A DNA stretch of 59,200 bases, taken from IMG/VR virus record IMGVR_UViG_3300040856_002284, positions 1 through 59,200 of that record; one strand, written 5' to 3'. This DNA comes from a virus. The notes under the pieces are model-generated. The model had not been told where the DNA came from, did no database searches, and worked only from the letters and a program-made list of their open reading frames with translations. Positions 51,711 through 58,736 of this stretch are shown here, one piece after another. Numbering within the stretch: position 1 is the stretch's first letter; each line of letters starts with the position of its first letter. Both the position numbers and the translations under genes were made by a program.

Positions 51711-52621
51711 AAGAACTATGGGTAGAAAAGTATCGTCCAAAGACGGTAGAAGGATATGTGTTTAGAGATGACGCACAAAGAAATCAAGTTAAAACATGGA
51801 TCAAAGATAAAACTATTCCGCATTTGCTTTTTAGTGGCAATGCTGGGATTGGTAAAACTACTCTTGCTAAATTACTTTTTAATGAGTTGGATGTAAATCC
51901 ATTAGACATACTAGAGATTAACGCAAGTCGCACAAACTCAGTAGATGATGTGCGTGATAAAATTGTTTCGTTTGTACAAATGATTCCATTTGGCGATTTC
52001 AAGGTTGTGTTACTAGATGAGGCTGATTACTTATCGCCAAACGCACAAGCAGCATTGCGTGGTGTTATGGAAGAATATCACAGCACAGCAAGATTTATTT
52101 TAACTTGTAATTATCCTAACCGCATTATTCCTGCTATCCACAGCAGATGCCAAGGTTTCCATATCGCTAAGATTGACCAAACTGAGTTCACAGCTAGAGT
52201 TGCAGAAATCCTGATTACAGAAGGAGTTACACCTGATTTGGATACGCTGGACACTTATGTGAAAGCAACTTATCCAGACTTGCGTAAGTGTATCAACATG
52301 GTGCAGATGAATTCAGTAGAAGGTAAACTTGTAAGCCCACAAGAAGGCGATAGTGGTGAGAGCGACTGGAAATTGGATATGGTAGAATTGTTCAAAGCAG
52401 GTAAAATTGGTGATGCACGAAAGTTGTTGTGCGGATCTGTACGTGCAGAAGAAATGGAAGAAATTTATCGTTGGCTTTATGATAACATCGAATTATTCGG
52501 AAGTGAAGATAAACAAGATCAAGCAGTGCTAATTATTAAGCAAGGGCTTGTTGATCACACACTTGTAGTAGATCCAGAAATTAATCTTGCAGCAACACTA
52601 ATTAGATTAGGAGCATTATGA
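51707..52621 (+). CDS. 44: Clamp loader ATPase subunit (T4 gp44/RFC small subunit-like)
   Basis: 304 residues from ATG 51707. KYRPKT at the start, Walker A GNAGIGKTT (44-52), Walker B VLLDEAD (101-107), arginine-finger SRC (146-148): the RFC/gp44 set. Loads the sliding clamp onto primer-template DNA for phage replication and late transcription. The small partner (gp62) is not seen in the window. Overlaps the kinase gene by 4 bases. Confidence 0.92.
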   Translation: MKELWVEKYRPKTVEGYVFRDDAQRNQVKTWIKDKTIPHLLFSGNAGIGKTTLAKLLFNELDVNPLDILEINASRTNSVDDVRDKIVSFVQMIPFGDFKVVLLDEADYLSPNAQAALRGVMEEYHSTARFILTCNYPNRIIPAIHSRCQGFHIAKIDQTEFTARVAEILITEGVTPDLDTLDTYVKATYPDLRKCINMVQMNSVEGKLVSPQEGDSGESDWKLDMVELFKAGKIGDARKLLCGSVRAEEMEEIYRWLYDNIELFGSEDKQDQAVLIIKQGLVDHTLVVDPEINLAATLIRLGAL

Positions 52622-53034
52622 AAATTTTAATTATGGGATTGCCAGGTAGTGGCAAAACACATCTGGCAGAACGTTTGCAAAAACATTTAGATTGTGCTTG
52701 GTACAATGCAGATGAAGTAAGGCGTATGGCAAATGACTGGGAATTTAGTGAAGACGGTCGTATTAGACAAGCACGCCGCATGAGTAATCTTGCTAATTTT
52801 GAAAAAGGTTGCGGGCGTGACGTGATTTGTGATTTTGTTTGTCCCACAGATCTAACACGACATATCTTTGAAGCTGATTACACAATTTGGATGCATACTA
52901 TTGGTGCCGGTCGTTTTGAGGATACTAATCGTATGTTTGAGCCTCCTAGTTATGCAGATCTTGTTATTGACAAATTTCTTACTGATGATAAAATTGCAAG
53001 TTTAGTAAATGTAATCACAGGAGTACATGCCTAA
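52618..53034 (+). CDS. Adenylylsulfate-kinase-like P-loop kinase
   Basis: 138 residues. Walker A GLPGSGKT (7-14), WYNADEVR near 28-35 matching the APS-kinase LDGDxVR block, and a late IGAGRFEDTNRMFEPP segment resembling the CysC family. Shorter than typical APS kinases (about 190-200 aa). Would make PAPS if active, which could feed the sulfotransferase at 29.6 kb. Stop overlaps the next ATG. Confidence 0.68.
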   Translation: MKILIMGLPGSGKTHLAERLQKHLDCAWYNADEVRRMANDWEFSEDGRIRQARRMSNLANFEKGCGRDVICDFVCPTDLTRHIFEADYTIWMHTIGAGRFEDTNRMFEPPSYADLVIDKFLTDDKIASLVNVITGVHA

Positions 53035-53444
53035 TGTTTGATTGGAAAAAACCCACAGCACAGATGCTTGGACGCTGGCAGCCATGGCACGATGGACATA
53101 CCGCATTATTCAAAAAAGCACTTGCTGAAACAGGACAAGTTTGTATTATGGTACGTGATGTTGGCGGTATTGTAGGCGAAGATGCCGGGGCTGGACGCAC
53201 AGCAACACAAGACGATAATCCATTCCGTTGGAACGAAGTGCGCCAAAACATTGTTGCAGGATTAGCAGAACATGACTTTACAGAAGGAGTAGAGTATGTT
53301 ATTATGCAAGTACCAAATATTGTAGATATTAGTTATGGACGTGGTGTGGGTTATACATTTACACAACATGACTTAGGTGAAGAAATTCATAATATTAGTG
53401 CTACAAAAATTAGAGCTAAAATGAGAGAAGAAGGAAAGTTATGA
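53034..53444 (+). CDS. HxGH nucleotidyltransferase (cytidylyl/adenylyltransferase-like)
   Basis: 136 residues. [10 protein letters not shown] (13-22) carries the nucleotide-binding HxGH, and ISATKIR (121-127) is the ISxTxxR of the superfamily. It may be an ATP sulfurylase-, NMN- or sugar-phosphate-type transferase; the sequence alone does not decide. Its fixed pairing with the APS-kinase-like gene hints at a sulfate-activating or nucleotide-linked pathway. Confidence 0.65.
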   Translation: MFDWKKPTAQMLGRWQPWHDGHTALFKKALAETGQVCIMVRDVGGIVGEDAGAGRTATQDDNPFRWNEVRQNIVAGLAEHDFTEGVEYVIMQVPNIVDISYGRGVGYTFTQHDLGEEIHNISATKIRAKMREEGKL

Positions 53445-53782
53445 CATATATTGTAAATGATCAATGTATACGTTGTAAACACATGGATTGTGTTGAAGTT
53501 TGTCCTGTTGATTGTTTTTATGAAGGCGAAAACATGCTGGTAATTAATCCTATTGAGTGCATTGATTGTGGAGTGTGTGAGCCAGAATGTCCAGCAGATG
53601 CAATTCAAGCAGACACAGCCCCAGGATCAAAACCGTGGGTTGAGTTTAATAAAAAATGGAGTGATATTTGGCCTAATATTACCGAAATGCGTAAAGAAGA
53701 TGTGCCAGAAGATGCAGAAGAATGGCATGGTGTAAAAGGCAAAATGCAATATTTTAGCGAGGCACCAGGACGTGGCGACTGA
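53441..53782 (+). CDS. fdxA: 7Fe ferredoxin (3Fe-4S/4Fe-4S, FdxA type)
   Basis: 113 residues, normal length. C9, C17, C21, C25, C40, C43, C46, C50 (and C12) with [10 protein letters not shown] and [16 protein letters not shown]: the pattern of bacterial seven-iron ferredoxins, and very like alphaproteobacterial FdxA including the long C-terminal tail with WPNIT. A low-potential electron carrier; the seven radical SAM enzymes are plausible acceptors. ATGA overlap upstream. Confidence 0.93.
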   Translation: MTYIVNDQCIRCKHMDCVEVCPVDCFYEGENMLVINPIECIDCGVCEPECPADAIQADTAPGSKPWVEFNKKWSDIWPNITEMRKEDVPEDAEEWHGVKGKMQYFSEAPGRGD

Positions 53783-53957
53783 TAACCAAAAACTGATAAA
53801 TGATATTGTAAGAGTAAGTGTATTAGAAGAAGAAATAGCATACTACAAAACACTTTTACAGCCCAGTGATACTGGACATATCCACACAACAATAAATTTT
53901 TTAAGTCAAAGACTATCTAACATCAAAGGAGAATTAGCGGGATGGCCGTTCGATTAG
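53772..53957 (+). CDS. Small coiled-coil phage protein, 61 aa
   Basis: GTG start 53772, within the ferredoxin end. Likely helical hairpin ([30 protein letters not shown]). Overlaps thyX by 16 bases. Unknown role. Confidence 0.55.
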   Translation: MATDNQKLINDIVRVSVLEEEIAYYKTLLQPSDTGHIHTTINFLSQRLSNIKGELAGWPFD

Positions 53958-54628
53958 TAAGTTACACAAAAGCAACAGATGAATTTGTAAAAGAAGGTAT
54001 CAACAATGACGATTTGTTGGACCTAGTGGCATTTTGTGCTAGAGTAAGCAATCCAGCAAACCAAATGAATTCAGAAACAAGTGAAAAACTTGTAAAGTAT
54101 TTGATTAAACATGCACACTGGAGCCCACTAGAAATGGTAAACGTGTGTATGGAGATTGATACAACTCGTGATATTGCGCACCAAATTGTGCGTCATCGTA
54201 GTTTTGCATTCCAAGAGTTTTCACAACGGTATGCCAATCCAGAAGAAATGGGTGATATGTTTGTCGTGCGTGAAGCAAGACTGCAAGATCAAAAAAATAG
54301 ACAAAACTCTATTGATACTGACGACGATGTATTAAAAGACAAGTGGGAAGAATTACAACAAGACGTCATGTTTGCTGCTGGTAAAGCCTATAAGTGGGCT
54401 ATAGAAAATGGAATTGCTAAAGAACAAGCTCGTGCAGTTTTACCAGAAGGATGTACAAAAACACGTCTTTACATGAATGGTACACTGCGTAGTTGGATTC
54501 ATTACATTGAGTTGCGAGGTGCTAATGGAACACAAAAAGAACACATGGAAATTGCTTGGGAGTGTGCTAAAGTCATCTCAGAGATATTTCCTCTCGCATT
54601 GGAACTCACAGATGCCGCCAATCATTGA
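53942..54628 (+). CDS. thyX: Flavin-dependent thymidylate synthase
   Basis: 228 residues. RHRSFAFQEFSQRY at 84-97 is the ThyX signature (RHRxxSxxxxSxR, here with FAFQEFSQR); ARAVLPEGCTKT and NGTLRSWIHYIELR match the dUMP/FAD-binding region. Makes dTMP from dUMP with methylene-tetrahydrofolate and FAD, securing dTTP for phage DNA. Confidence 0.93.
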   Translation: MAVRLVSYTKATDEFVKEGINNDDLLDLVAFCARVSNPANQMNSETSEKLVKYLIKHAHWSPLEMVNVCMEIDTTRDIAHQIVRHRSFAFQEFSQRYANPEEMGDMFVVREARLQDQKNRQNSIDTDDDVLKDKWEELQQDVMFAAGKAYKWAIENGIAKEQARAVLPEGCTKTRLYMNGTLRSWIHYIELRGANGTQKEHMEIAWECAKVISEIFPLALELTDAANH

Positions 54629-54905
54629 AGTAGATGTAGAATGGACTGAACACTACGCATGGTGGCCTGTGCGTAGCAGTTTCAGCAAAAAGCGCATCTG
54701 GTTTAAAAAATATCACGTAGGTGAAATATTTTATGATGCAATGGGTAGGCCACCTATAAAGGAAAAAAGTTGGAAACTCATTTATACTGAAAATGAGTAT
54801 TTGATGTACCTTTTAAAACAGGATGAAAAATATAATCATCCTTTAGATCAGCCGCCTTTATTTATTAGTAGTAGGGGACGTAGTGGCCCCCTACCTGGGT
54901 ATTAA
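54612..54905 (+). CDS. Phage protein of unknown function, 97 aa
   Basis: ATG 54612 chosen, 17 bases inside the thyX end; the same frame is open further upstream but only as a thyX shadow. Trp/Tyr/Lys-rich; no domain recognised. Ends tail-to-tail with phoH (4-base overlap). Confidence 0.62.
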   Translation: MPPIIEVDVEWTEHYAWWPVRSSFSKKRIWFKKYHVGEIFYDAMGRPPIKEKSWKLIYTENEYLMYLLKQDEKYNHPLDQPPLFISSRGRSGPLPGY

Positions 54906-55621
54906 GCATCTCCGTAAATAGTAAGAACTTCTTTTACCGCTTCATGTCTTTCAATATCTCCTTGAACAAAATGACATACAGCAATGTGTTGTGTGTCAGA
55001 CTTTTCTAAATGGTTAACAAAATCAATAAGTCCGTTGTCTTTTAAGCGATCTGCTTGTGCTAAATCACCAGTGACAACCATTTTACTACCGTGACCTATA
55101 CGTGTTAGTAGCATTTTCATTTGGTTAGGAGTTGCATTTTGCATTTCATCTGCAATTATGTAACTATTTTTAAAAGTGCGTCCTCTCATGTATGCCAAAG
55201 GAGATATTTCGATTACACCTTCTTTAATCATTCCTTCTATTTCATTTGAATAAAAATATTCACGGAATACATCAAAAATAGGTCGTGTCCATGGTGCCAT
55301 TTTTTCTTCTAATGTACCTGGTAAAAATCCTAAATCTTCATCTGCACTAACTGCCGGTCTTGTAACAATAATCTTATCTACTTCTTTTTCAAAAAAACTT
55401 TTTACAGCAGCCTGTACTGCAAGCATAGTTTTACCTGTACCTGCTGGACCTATTCCAAAGACAATGTCTTTACCCGGTTCCAGTAACTTTAGTACATACG
55501 TTTCTTGATTTCTATTTCTTGGTATTATGTCTATGTTATGTTGTTTTTTTGGTAGGAAATTGTTTATTCTAACAACATTGTTGTTAAATGATTGTTGCCT
55601 TTTGGCTTTTGCTTTACCCAT
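54902..55621 (-). CDS. phoH: PhoH-like P-loop ATPase
   Basis: 239 residues on the minus strand. Walker A GPAGTGKT (58-65), Walker B YIIADEMQN near 155, and RPAVSADEDLGFLPG of the PhoH family. Very common in marine T4-like phages; thought to be an RNA-helicase-like or RNA-metabolism ATPase, often tied to phosphate stress. Strong ribosome site AAGGAGG. A structured leader is described separately. Confidence 0.92.
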   Translation of the reverse strand: MGKAKAKRQQSFNNNVVRINNFLPKKQHNIDIIPRNRNQETYVLKLLEPGKDIVFGIGPAGTGKTMLAVQAAVKSFFEKEVDKIIVTRPAVSADEDLGFLPGTLEEKMAPWTRPIFDVFREYFYSNEIEGMIKEGVIEISPLAYMRGRTFKNSYIIADEMQNATPNQMKMLLTRIGHGSKMVVTGDLAQADRLKDNGLIDFVNHLEKSDTQHIAVCHFVQGDIERHEAVKEVLTIYGDA

Positions 55622-55642
55622 TAAGTCCTCCTTAAAATGGTT

Positions 55643-55680
55643 TAGCAGGTGTTTCCTAGTGCAGGAAACCTTTCCTGCTA
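55643..55680 (-). promoter_or_regulatory. Two mutually exclusive hairpins in the phoH leader
   Basis: Fold 1: TAGCAGG (55643-55649) with CCTGCTA (55674-55680) enclosing GTTTCC (55651-55656)/GGAAAC (55664-55669). Fold 2: GCAGGAAA (55661-55668)/TTTCCTGC (55671-55678). They share bases and cannot form together. Lies 22-59 bases before the phoH start codon. Confidence 0.45.
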
Positions 55681-55718
55681 TGGTATTTACTTCTCTAATC
55701 TAAATCATTAAGTGCGTA

Positions 55719-55756
55719 TTGAACTTTTTTTATATGTATGTTATAATTGATAAATA
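55719..55756 (+). promoter_or_regulatory. Sigma70-like promoter overlapped by late box GATAAATA
   Basis: TTGAAC (55719-55724), 17-base spacer, TATAAT (55742-55747), then GATAAATA (55749-55756). Serves the gene at 55777; a TAAGGA ribosome site follows. Confidence 0.6.
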
Positions 55757-55776
55757 TATTAAATTAAGGAAATATC

Positions 55777-56292
55777 ATGAGCCAAGTACTAGATCAGTTA
55801 GAGGTAATTAAGAATTTAGAATCTATATATGATAGCGATTATGCATTTCGTGTATTAAAAGATTTTGAAAGAGTCATAGATGAATTGAATATCTATGTGT
55901 ATAAGAATTGGGAAAACGGTGAACTAGTACAAGGACCAAATGTTGACAGACATTGGGTTAGTTGTATGTTTATGTGGCCTCGTGATGAAATGCCAGATCC
56001 AACTGGTGGCAAGAGATTAGCTGATTATGATTGCCAAGTTAAATATGGCAAAGGCGATATACTTGTCCCTCGTCAAATTAAAACACCAGATGATTTCCGT
56101 CCAGGCAGCAAGAAAGGTAAACTAGACAAAAAAGAAGTATGGTTTGTAAAAATTAGTATGCCTAAAAAATTAATTGCAGACATATATGGTGGTGCAATGC
56201 CAATTGAAAAATTAGAAACTGAAGAAATTACTCCGGCTACAGGTGATGCAATGGCTGCACCAACAGGAAATGTTAATTTAGGAGGTTTATAA
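55777..56292 (+). CDS. Conserved T4-like marine phage protein, 171 aa
   Basis: An N-terminal helical part, a Trp-rich middle (HWVSCMFMWPRDEMPD) and a Gly/Ala-rich C-terminal tail. I recognise it as a type of conserved cyanophage-like protein without known function; it is always followed, as here, by the next gene in my memory of such genomes (not checked). TAATG overlap with it. Confidence 0.65.
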   Translation: MSQVLDQLEVIKNLESIYDSDYAFRVLKDFERVIDELNIYVYKNWENGELVQGPNVDRHWVSCMFMWPRDEMPDPTGGKRLADYDCQVKYGKGDILVPRQIKTPDDFRPGSKKGKLDKKEVWFVKISMPKKLIADIYGGAMPIEKLETEEITPATGDAMAAPTGNVNLGGL

Positions 56293-57011
56293 TGGGTTTA
56301 CGTGCAGGTGATTTAAGAGATTTAGTTTATGACATTTTTGAAATAGACTCTTACAAAAGCAAAATGGGCGATGATGCTGATATTGTAGTTGTGAGTTTTG
56401 ATGTAAAACAAAAAGAAGCAGCAAAAGATTTGGTAAATTTTATAGAAACTGCACATGATTTTGTGTTAGATGCCGATCACACACCTGGAGAAGTAGATAC
56501 AGGTGTTTACAAAGTTTTTGTTGAGATTGATAGAAATAGAGATATTACTAAAAATATAATGGATATGGTAGAAGGTTTAAAAAACCTAACAGATCAAGAT
56601 TTTAGATACAGATATCATAAAGCATTTAGAAGTCAAGATGTAACAGAAGACAATTTAAGTGTATCTGTTCCTGTTGACGCAGACAGCTATAATGTTGCTG
56701 TCTTAGAAAACAAAATGAATAGTTACAAAGAATTCTTTAGTAATAGTTTTGTAGATGATATTACATTATTAGAAAACAAACTTACAATAAAAAAAGTTTA
56801 CGCAGATCCTGTACAATTTGTGTTTAAAGATTTTGGTGATCGCGAAACTATGTTAGAAAATATTAAGGAAAAAATTAACGTTAACGACTATGCTGAAATT
56901 CTATTCTTAACTAAATATGTTGGAGATTACAATATTACAAAGTTTGGTAAAAGAACATTAACATTTGAAAACAAAGACAAGATACTAGTAGTAGAAAGAC
57001 ACCCCCAATAA
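56292..57011 (+). CDS. Conserved T4-like marine phage protein, 239 aa
   Basis: Begins GLRAGDLRDLVYDIFEIDSYKSKMG, a conserved start among T4-like marine phages. Alpha/beta, highly acidic and basic in alternation, no catalytic motif visible. May be structural or assembly-related. Confidence 0.65.
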   Translation: MGLRAGDLRDLVYDIFEIDSYKSKMGDDADIVVVSFDVKQKEAAKDLVNFIETAHDFVLDADHTPGEVDTGVYKVFVEIDRNRDITKNIMDMVEGLKNLTDQDFRYRYHKAFRSQDVTEDNLSVSVPVDADSYNVAVLENKMNSYKEFFSNSFVDDITLLENKLTIKKVYADPVQFVFKDFGDRETMLENIKEKINVNDYAEILFLTKYVGDYNITKFGKRTLTFENKDKILVVERHPQ

Positions 57012-57024
57012 TAACAATAATAAA

Positions 57025-57068
57025 AAATTTGTGCCTCGGGGTAGCACTCTTAACAAAGGAACAAATTT
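57025..57068 (+). promoter_or_regulatory. Hairpin at the endolysin start
   Basis: AAATTTGT (57025-57032) pairs perfectly with ACAAATTT (57061-57068), which touches the ATG at 57069; the AAAGGA ribosome site lies in the loop. A competing GTGC (57031-57034)/GCAC (57044-57047) hairpin uses two of the same bases. Confidence 0.45.
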
Positions 57069-57932
57069 ATGGCTAAAGAAGATTTCGATTTTGATTTCGA
57101 ACCGTGGATGGCAGAAGAATTAATCCACAGAGATGATTGGGAAGAATGGTATGAAGCAATGTGCGAAATTCTTCCACTATGGGATATTAATACTATTCCA
57201 AGAGTAGCAGGCTTTATTGCACAATGTGGACACGAAAGCGGCGGCTTTAGAGTCCTTACAGAAAACCTAAACTATAGTGCAAAAGCACTAAACACTATAT
57301 TTCCAAAATATTTTAAACGTGCAGGGAGAGATGCAAATGAATATCATAGACAACCTGAAAAGATTGCTAACGTCATTTATGCAAACCGTATGGACAACGG
57401 AGACACAGAGAGCGGTGATGGGTGGCGTTTCCGCGGAGGCGGCCTTATTCAGCTTACTGGACGTTACAACTACACTGAATTCGCCGAAGACGTAGATATG
57501 TCAGTAGAAGAAGCAGTAGACTATGTGCGTACCAAAAAAGGTGCGTTGGATAGTGCTTGCTGGTTCTGGGATGAAAACAATCTAAATAAACTATGTGATG
57601 CACTTGACATCGTTAGAATGACAAAGCGTATTAACGGTGGTACTATTGGACTAGAAGATCGCAAAAAGCATTGGGAACATGCTATGGATGTACTAGGCGG
57701 CGATGCAGAAATCGAACCAGAAGAAGAAAAAGAACTAAACTTAAATCAGACTATCAAGCAAGGTTCTAGAGGTCCGTTAGTTAAAGAAGTACAAGAGCAT
57801 TTGGGCATTGAACCTGCAGATGGTATTTTTGGACCAGGTACTGCCCGTCTTGTAAAAGAATGGCAAGCAGAAAACGGTTTGACAGCAGATGGTATTGTAG
57901 GACCTAAAACGCTGGGAAAATTGTTAGGGTAG
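57069..57932 (+). CDS. GH19 chitinase-like endolysin with peptidoglycan-binding domain
   Basis: 287 residues. Catalytic domain about 1-205: AQCGHESGGF (51-60) with catalytic E56, a TENLNYSA segment with E65 nearby, and RFRGGGLIQLTGRYNY, all GH19 endolysin motifs. An acidic linker follows, then a PG_binding_1 domain (about 220-287) with GSRGPLVKEVQEHL and DGIFGPGTARLVKEWQ. No signal peptide, so a holin or other route is needed; none is obvious in the window. Start of the lysis cassette. Confidence 0.88.
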   Translation: MAKEDFDFDFEPWMAEELIHRDDWEEWYEAMCEILPLWDINTIPRVAGFIAQCGHESGGFRVLTENLNYSAKALNTIFPKYFKRAGRDANEYHRQPEKIANVIYANRMDNGDTESGDGWRFRGGGLIQLTGRYNYTEFAEDVDMSVEEAVDYVRTKKGALDSACWFWDENNLNKLCDALDIVRMTKRINGGTIGLEDRKKHWEHAMDVLGGDAEIEPEEEKELNLNQTIKQGSRGPLVKEVQEHLGIEPADGIFGPGTARLVKEWQAENGLTADGIVGPKTLGKLLG

Positions 57933-57943
57933 GTGGTAAGGGC

Positions 57944-58432
57944 ATGGGTTTGAAACTTGCAGGAGTAATGTTTTTGATAATGTGTGCTATGGGCGGCATA
58001 GGTTATTGGTATTACAATGACACACAAGAACGCATGGCCATACTACAAGAAAACAACGCCAAACTTGAAATTGCAGTAGCAACCAATGAAGAAACTATTA
58101 ATAGTTTAGAGTCAAGTTATGCAAGTGCTCAAGCGGAACTTTCTACCCTGAATGCCCAATATCAAAGCATACGCAGACAAAATCAACAATTAGCAGACAA
58201 GCTACAGCAAATTGATTTAACAGCAGCCGCTATTGCAAATGCAGAAGGCATCGAACGTGCAGTAAATAGAGGCACCTACAATGCAGGTAGATGCTTTGAA
58301 CTGCTATCAGGAGCAGAACTAACAGAACAAGAAAGGACAGCAGAAAATGACATCGCTTTTAACAAAGAGTGTCCTTGGCTTTACGATGATTATAAGTCTC
58401 GCGGCCTGCTCGAGCCAACCACAACAGATTGA
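57944..58432 (+). CDS. Inner-membrane spanin-like protein (Rz type)
   Basis: 162 residues. One N-terminal transmembrane segment (about 5-23), a long coiled coil (about 28-100), and a short C-terminal domain with two Cys (C117, C139). This is the plan of i-spanins, which span the periplasm and join an outer-membrane lipoprotein to fuse membranes at lysis. The overlapping lipoprotein gene supports this. Confidence 0.75.
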   Translation: MGLKLAGVMFLIMCAMGGIGYWYYNDTQERMAILQENNAKLEIAVATNEETINSLESSYASAQAELSTLNAQYQSIRRQNQQLADKLQQIDLTAAAIANAEGIERAVNRGTYNAGRCFELLSGAELTEQERTAENDIAFNKECPWLYDDYKSRGLLEPTTTD

Positions 58433-58736
58433 GGTTAGTGCTAAACCAATAGACAAACCAACATTAACTCTACCACCGGTAGACGAACTTAATATGAGAA
58501 AAGTAGAATGGATTGTAATTAACGAGGGCAATGTCGATGCAGTAATGCAACGGTTACAATCAGAGGGCAAAGCATTTGCATTATATGCACTTACAGGAGA
58601 AGGATACGGTCACTTAGGTTTGAACTTTAGTGATATTCGTGCTTTAGTCCAACAACAACAAGCTATCATTGCCGCCTATGAAGGTTATTACCAACAAGCA
58701 GAGGAAGCAATGGATAATGCAGTGGTACAAGAATAA
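58347..58736 (+). CDS. Outer-membrane spanin-like lipoprotein (Rz1 type)
   Basis: 129 residues. Signal with lipobox SLAAC, lipidated C21, then a Pro-rich stretch (IDKPTLTLPPVDEL) usual in o-spanins. It starts in another frame 86 bases inside the Rz-like gene, the classic embedded arrangement. The C-terminal part (NFSDIRALVQQQQAIIAAYEGYY) is longer than in lambda Rz1 and looks like a small conserved phage domain. Confidence 0.75.
   Translation: MTSLLTKSVLGFTMIISLAACSSQPQQIEVSAKPIDKPTLTLPPVDELNMRKVEWIVINEGNVDAVMQRLQSEGKAFALYALTGEGYGHLGLNFSDIRALVQQQQAIIAAYEGYYQQAEEAMDNAVVQE

Noticed and set aside
58347-58736. Dismissing the fr-shifted lipoprotein ORF as a shadow of the Rz-like gene
   Set aside because: It has a clear lipobox, Pro-rich stretch and continues 300 bases past the Rz-like stop, so it is kept as a real gene.
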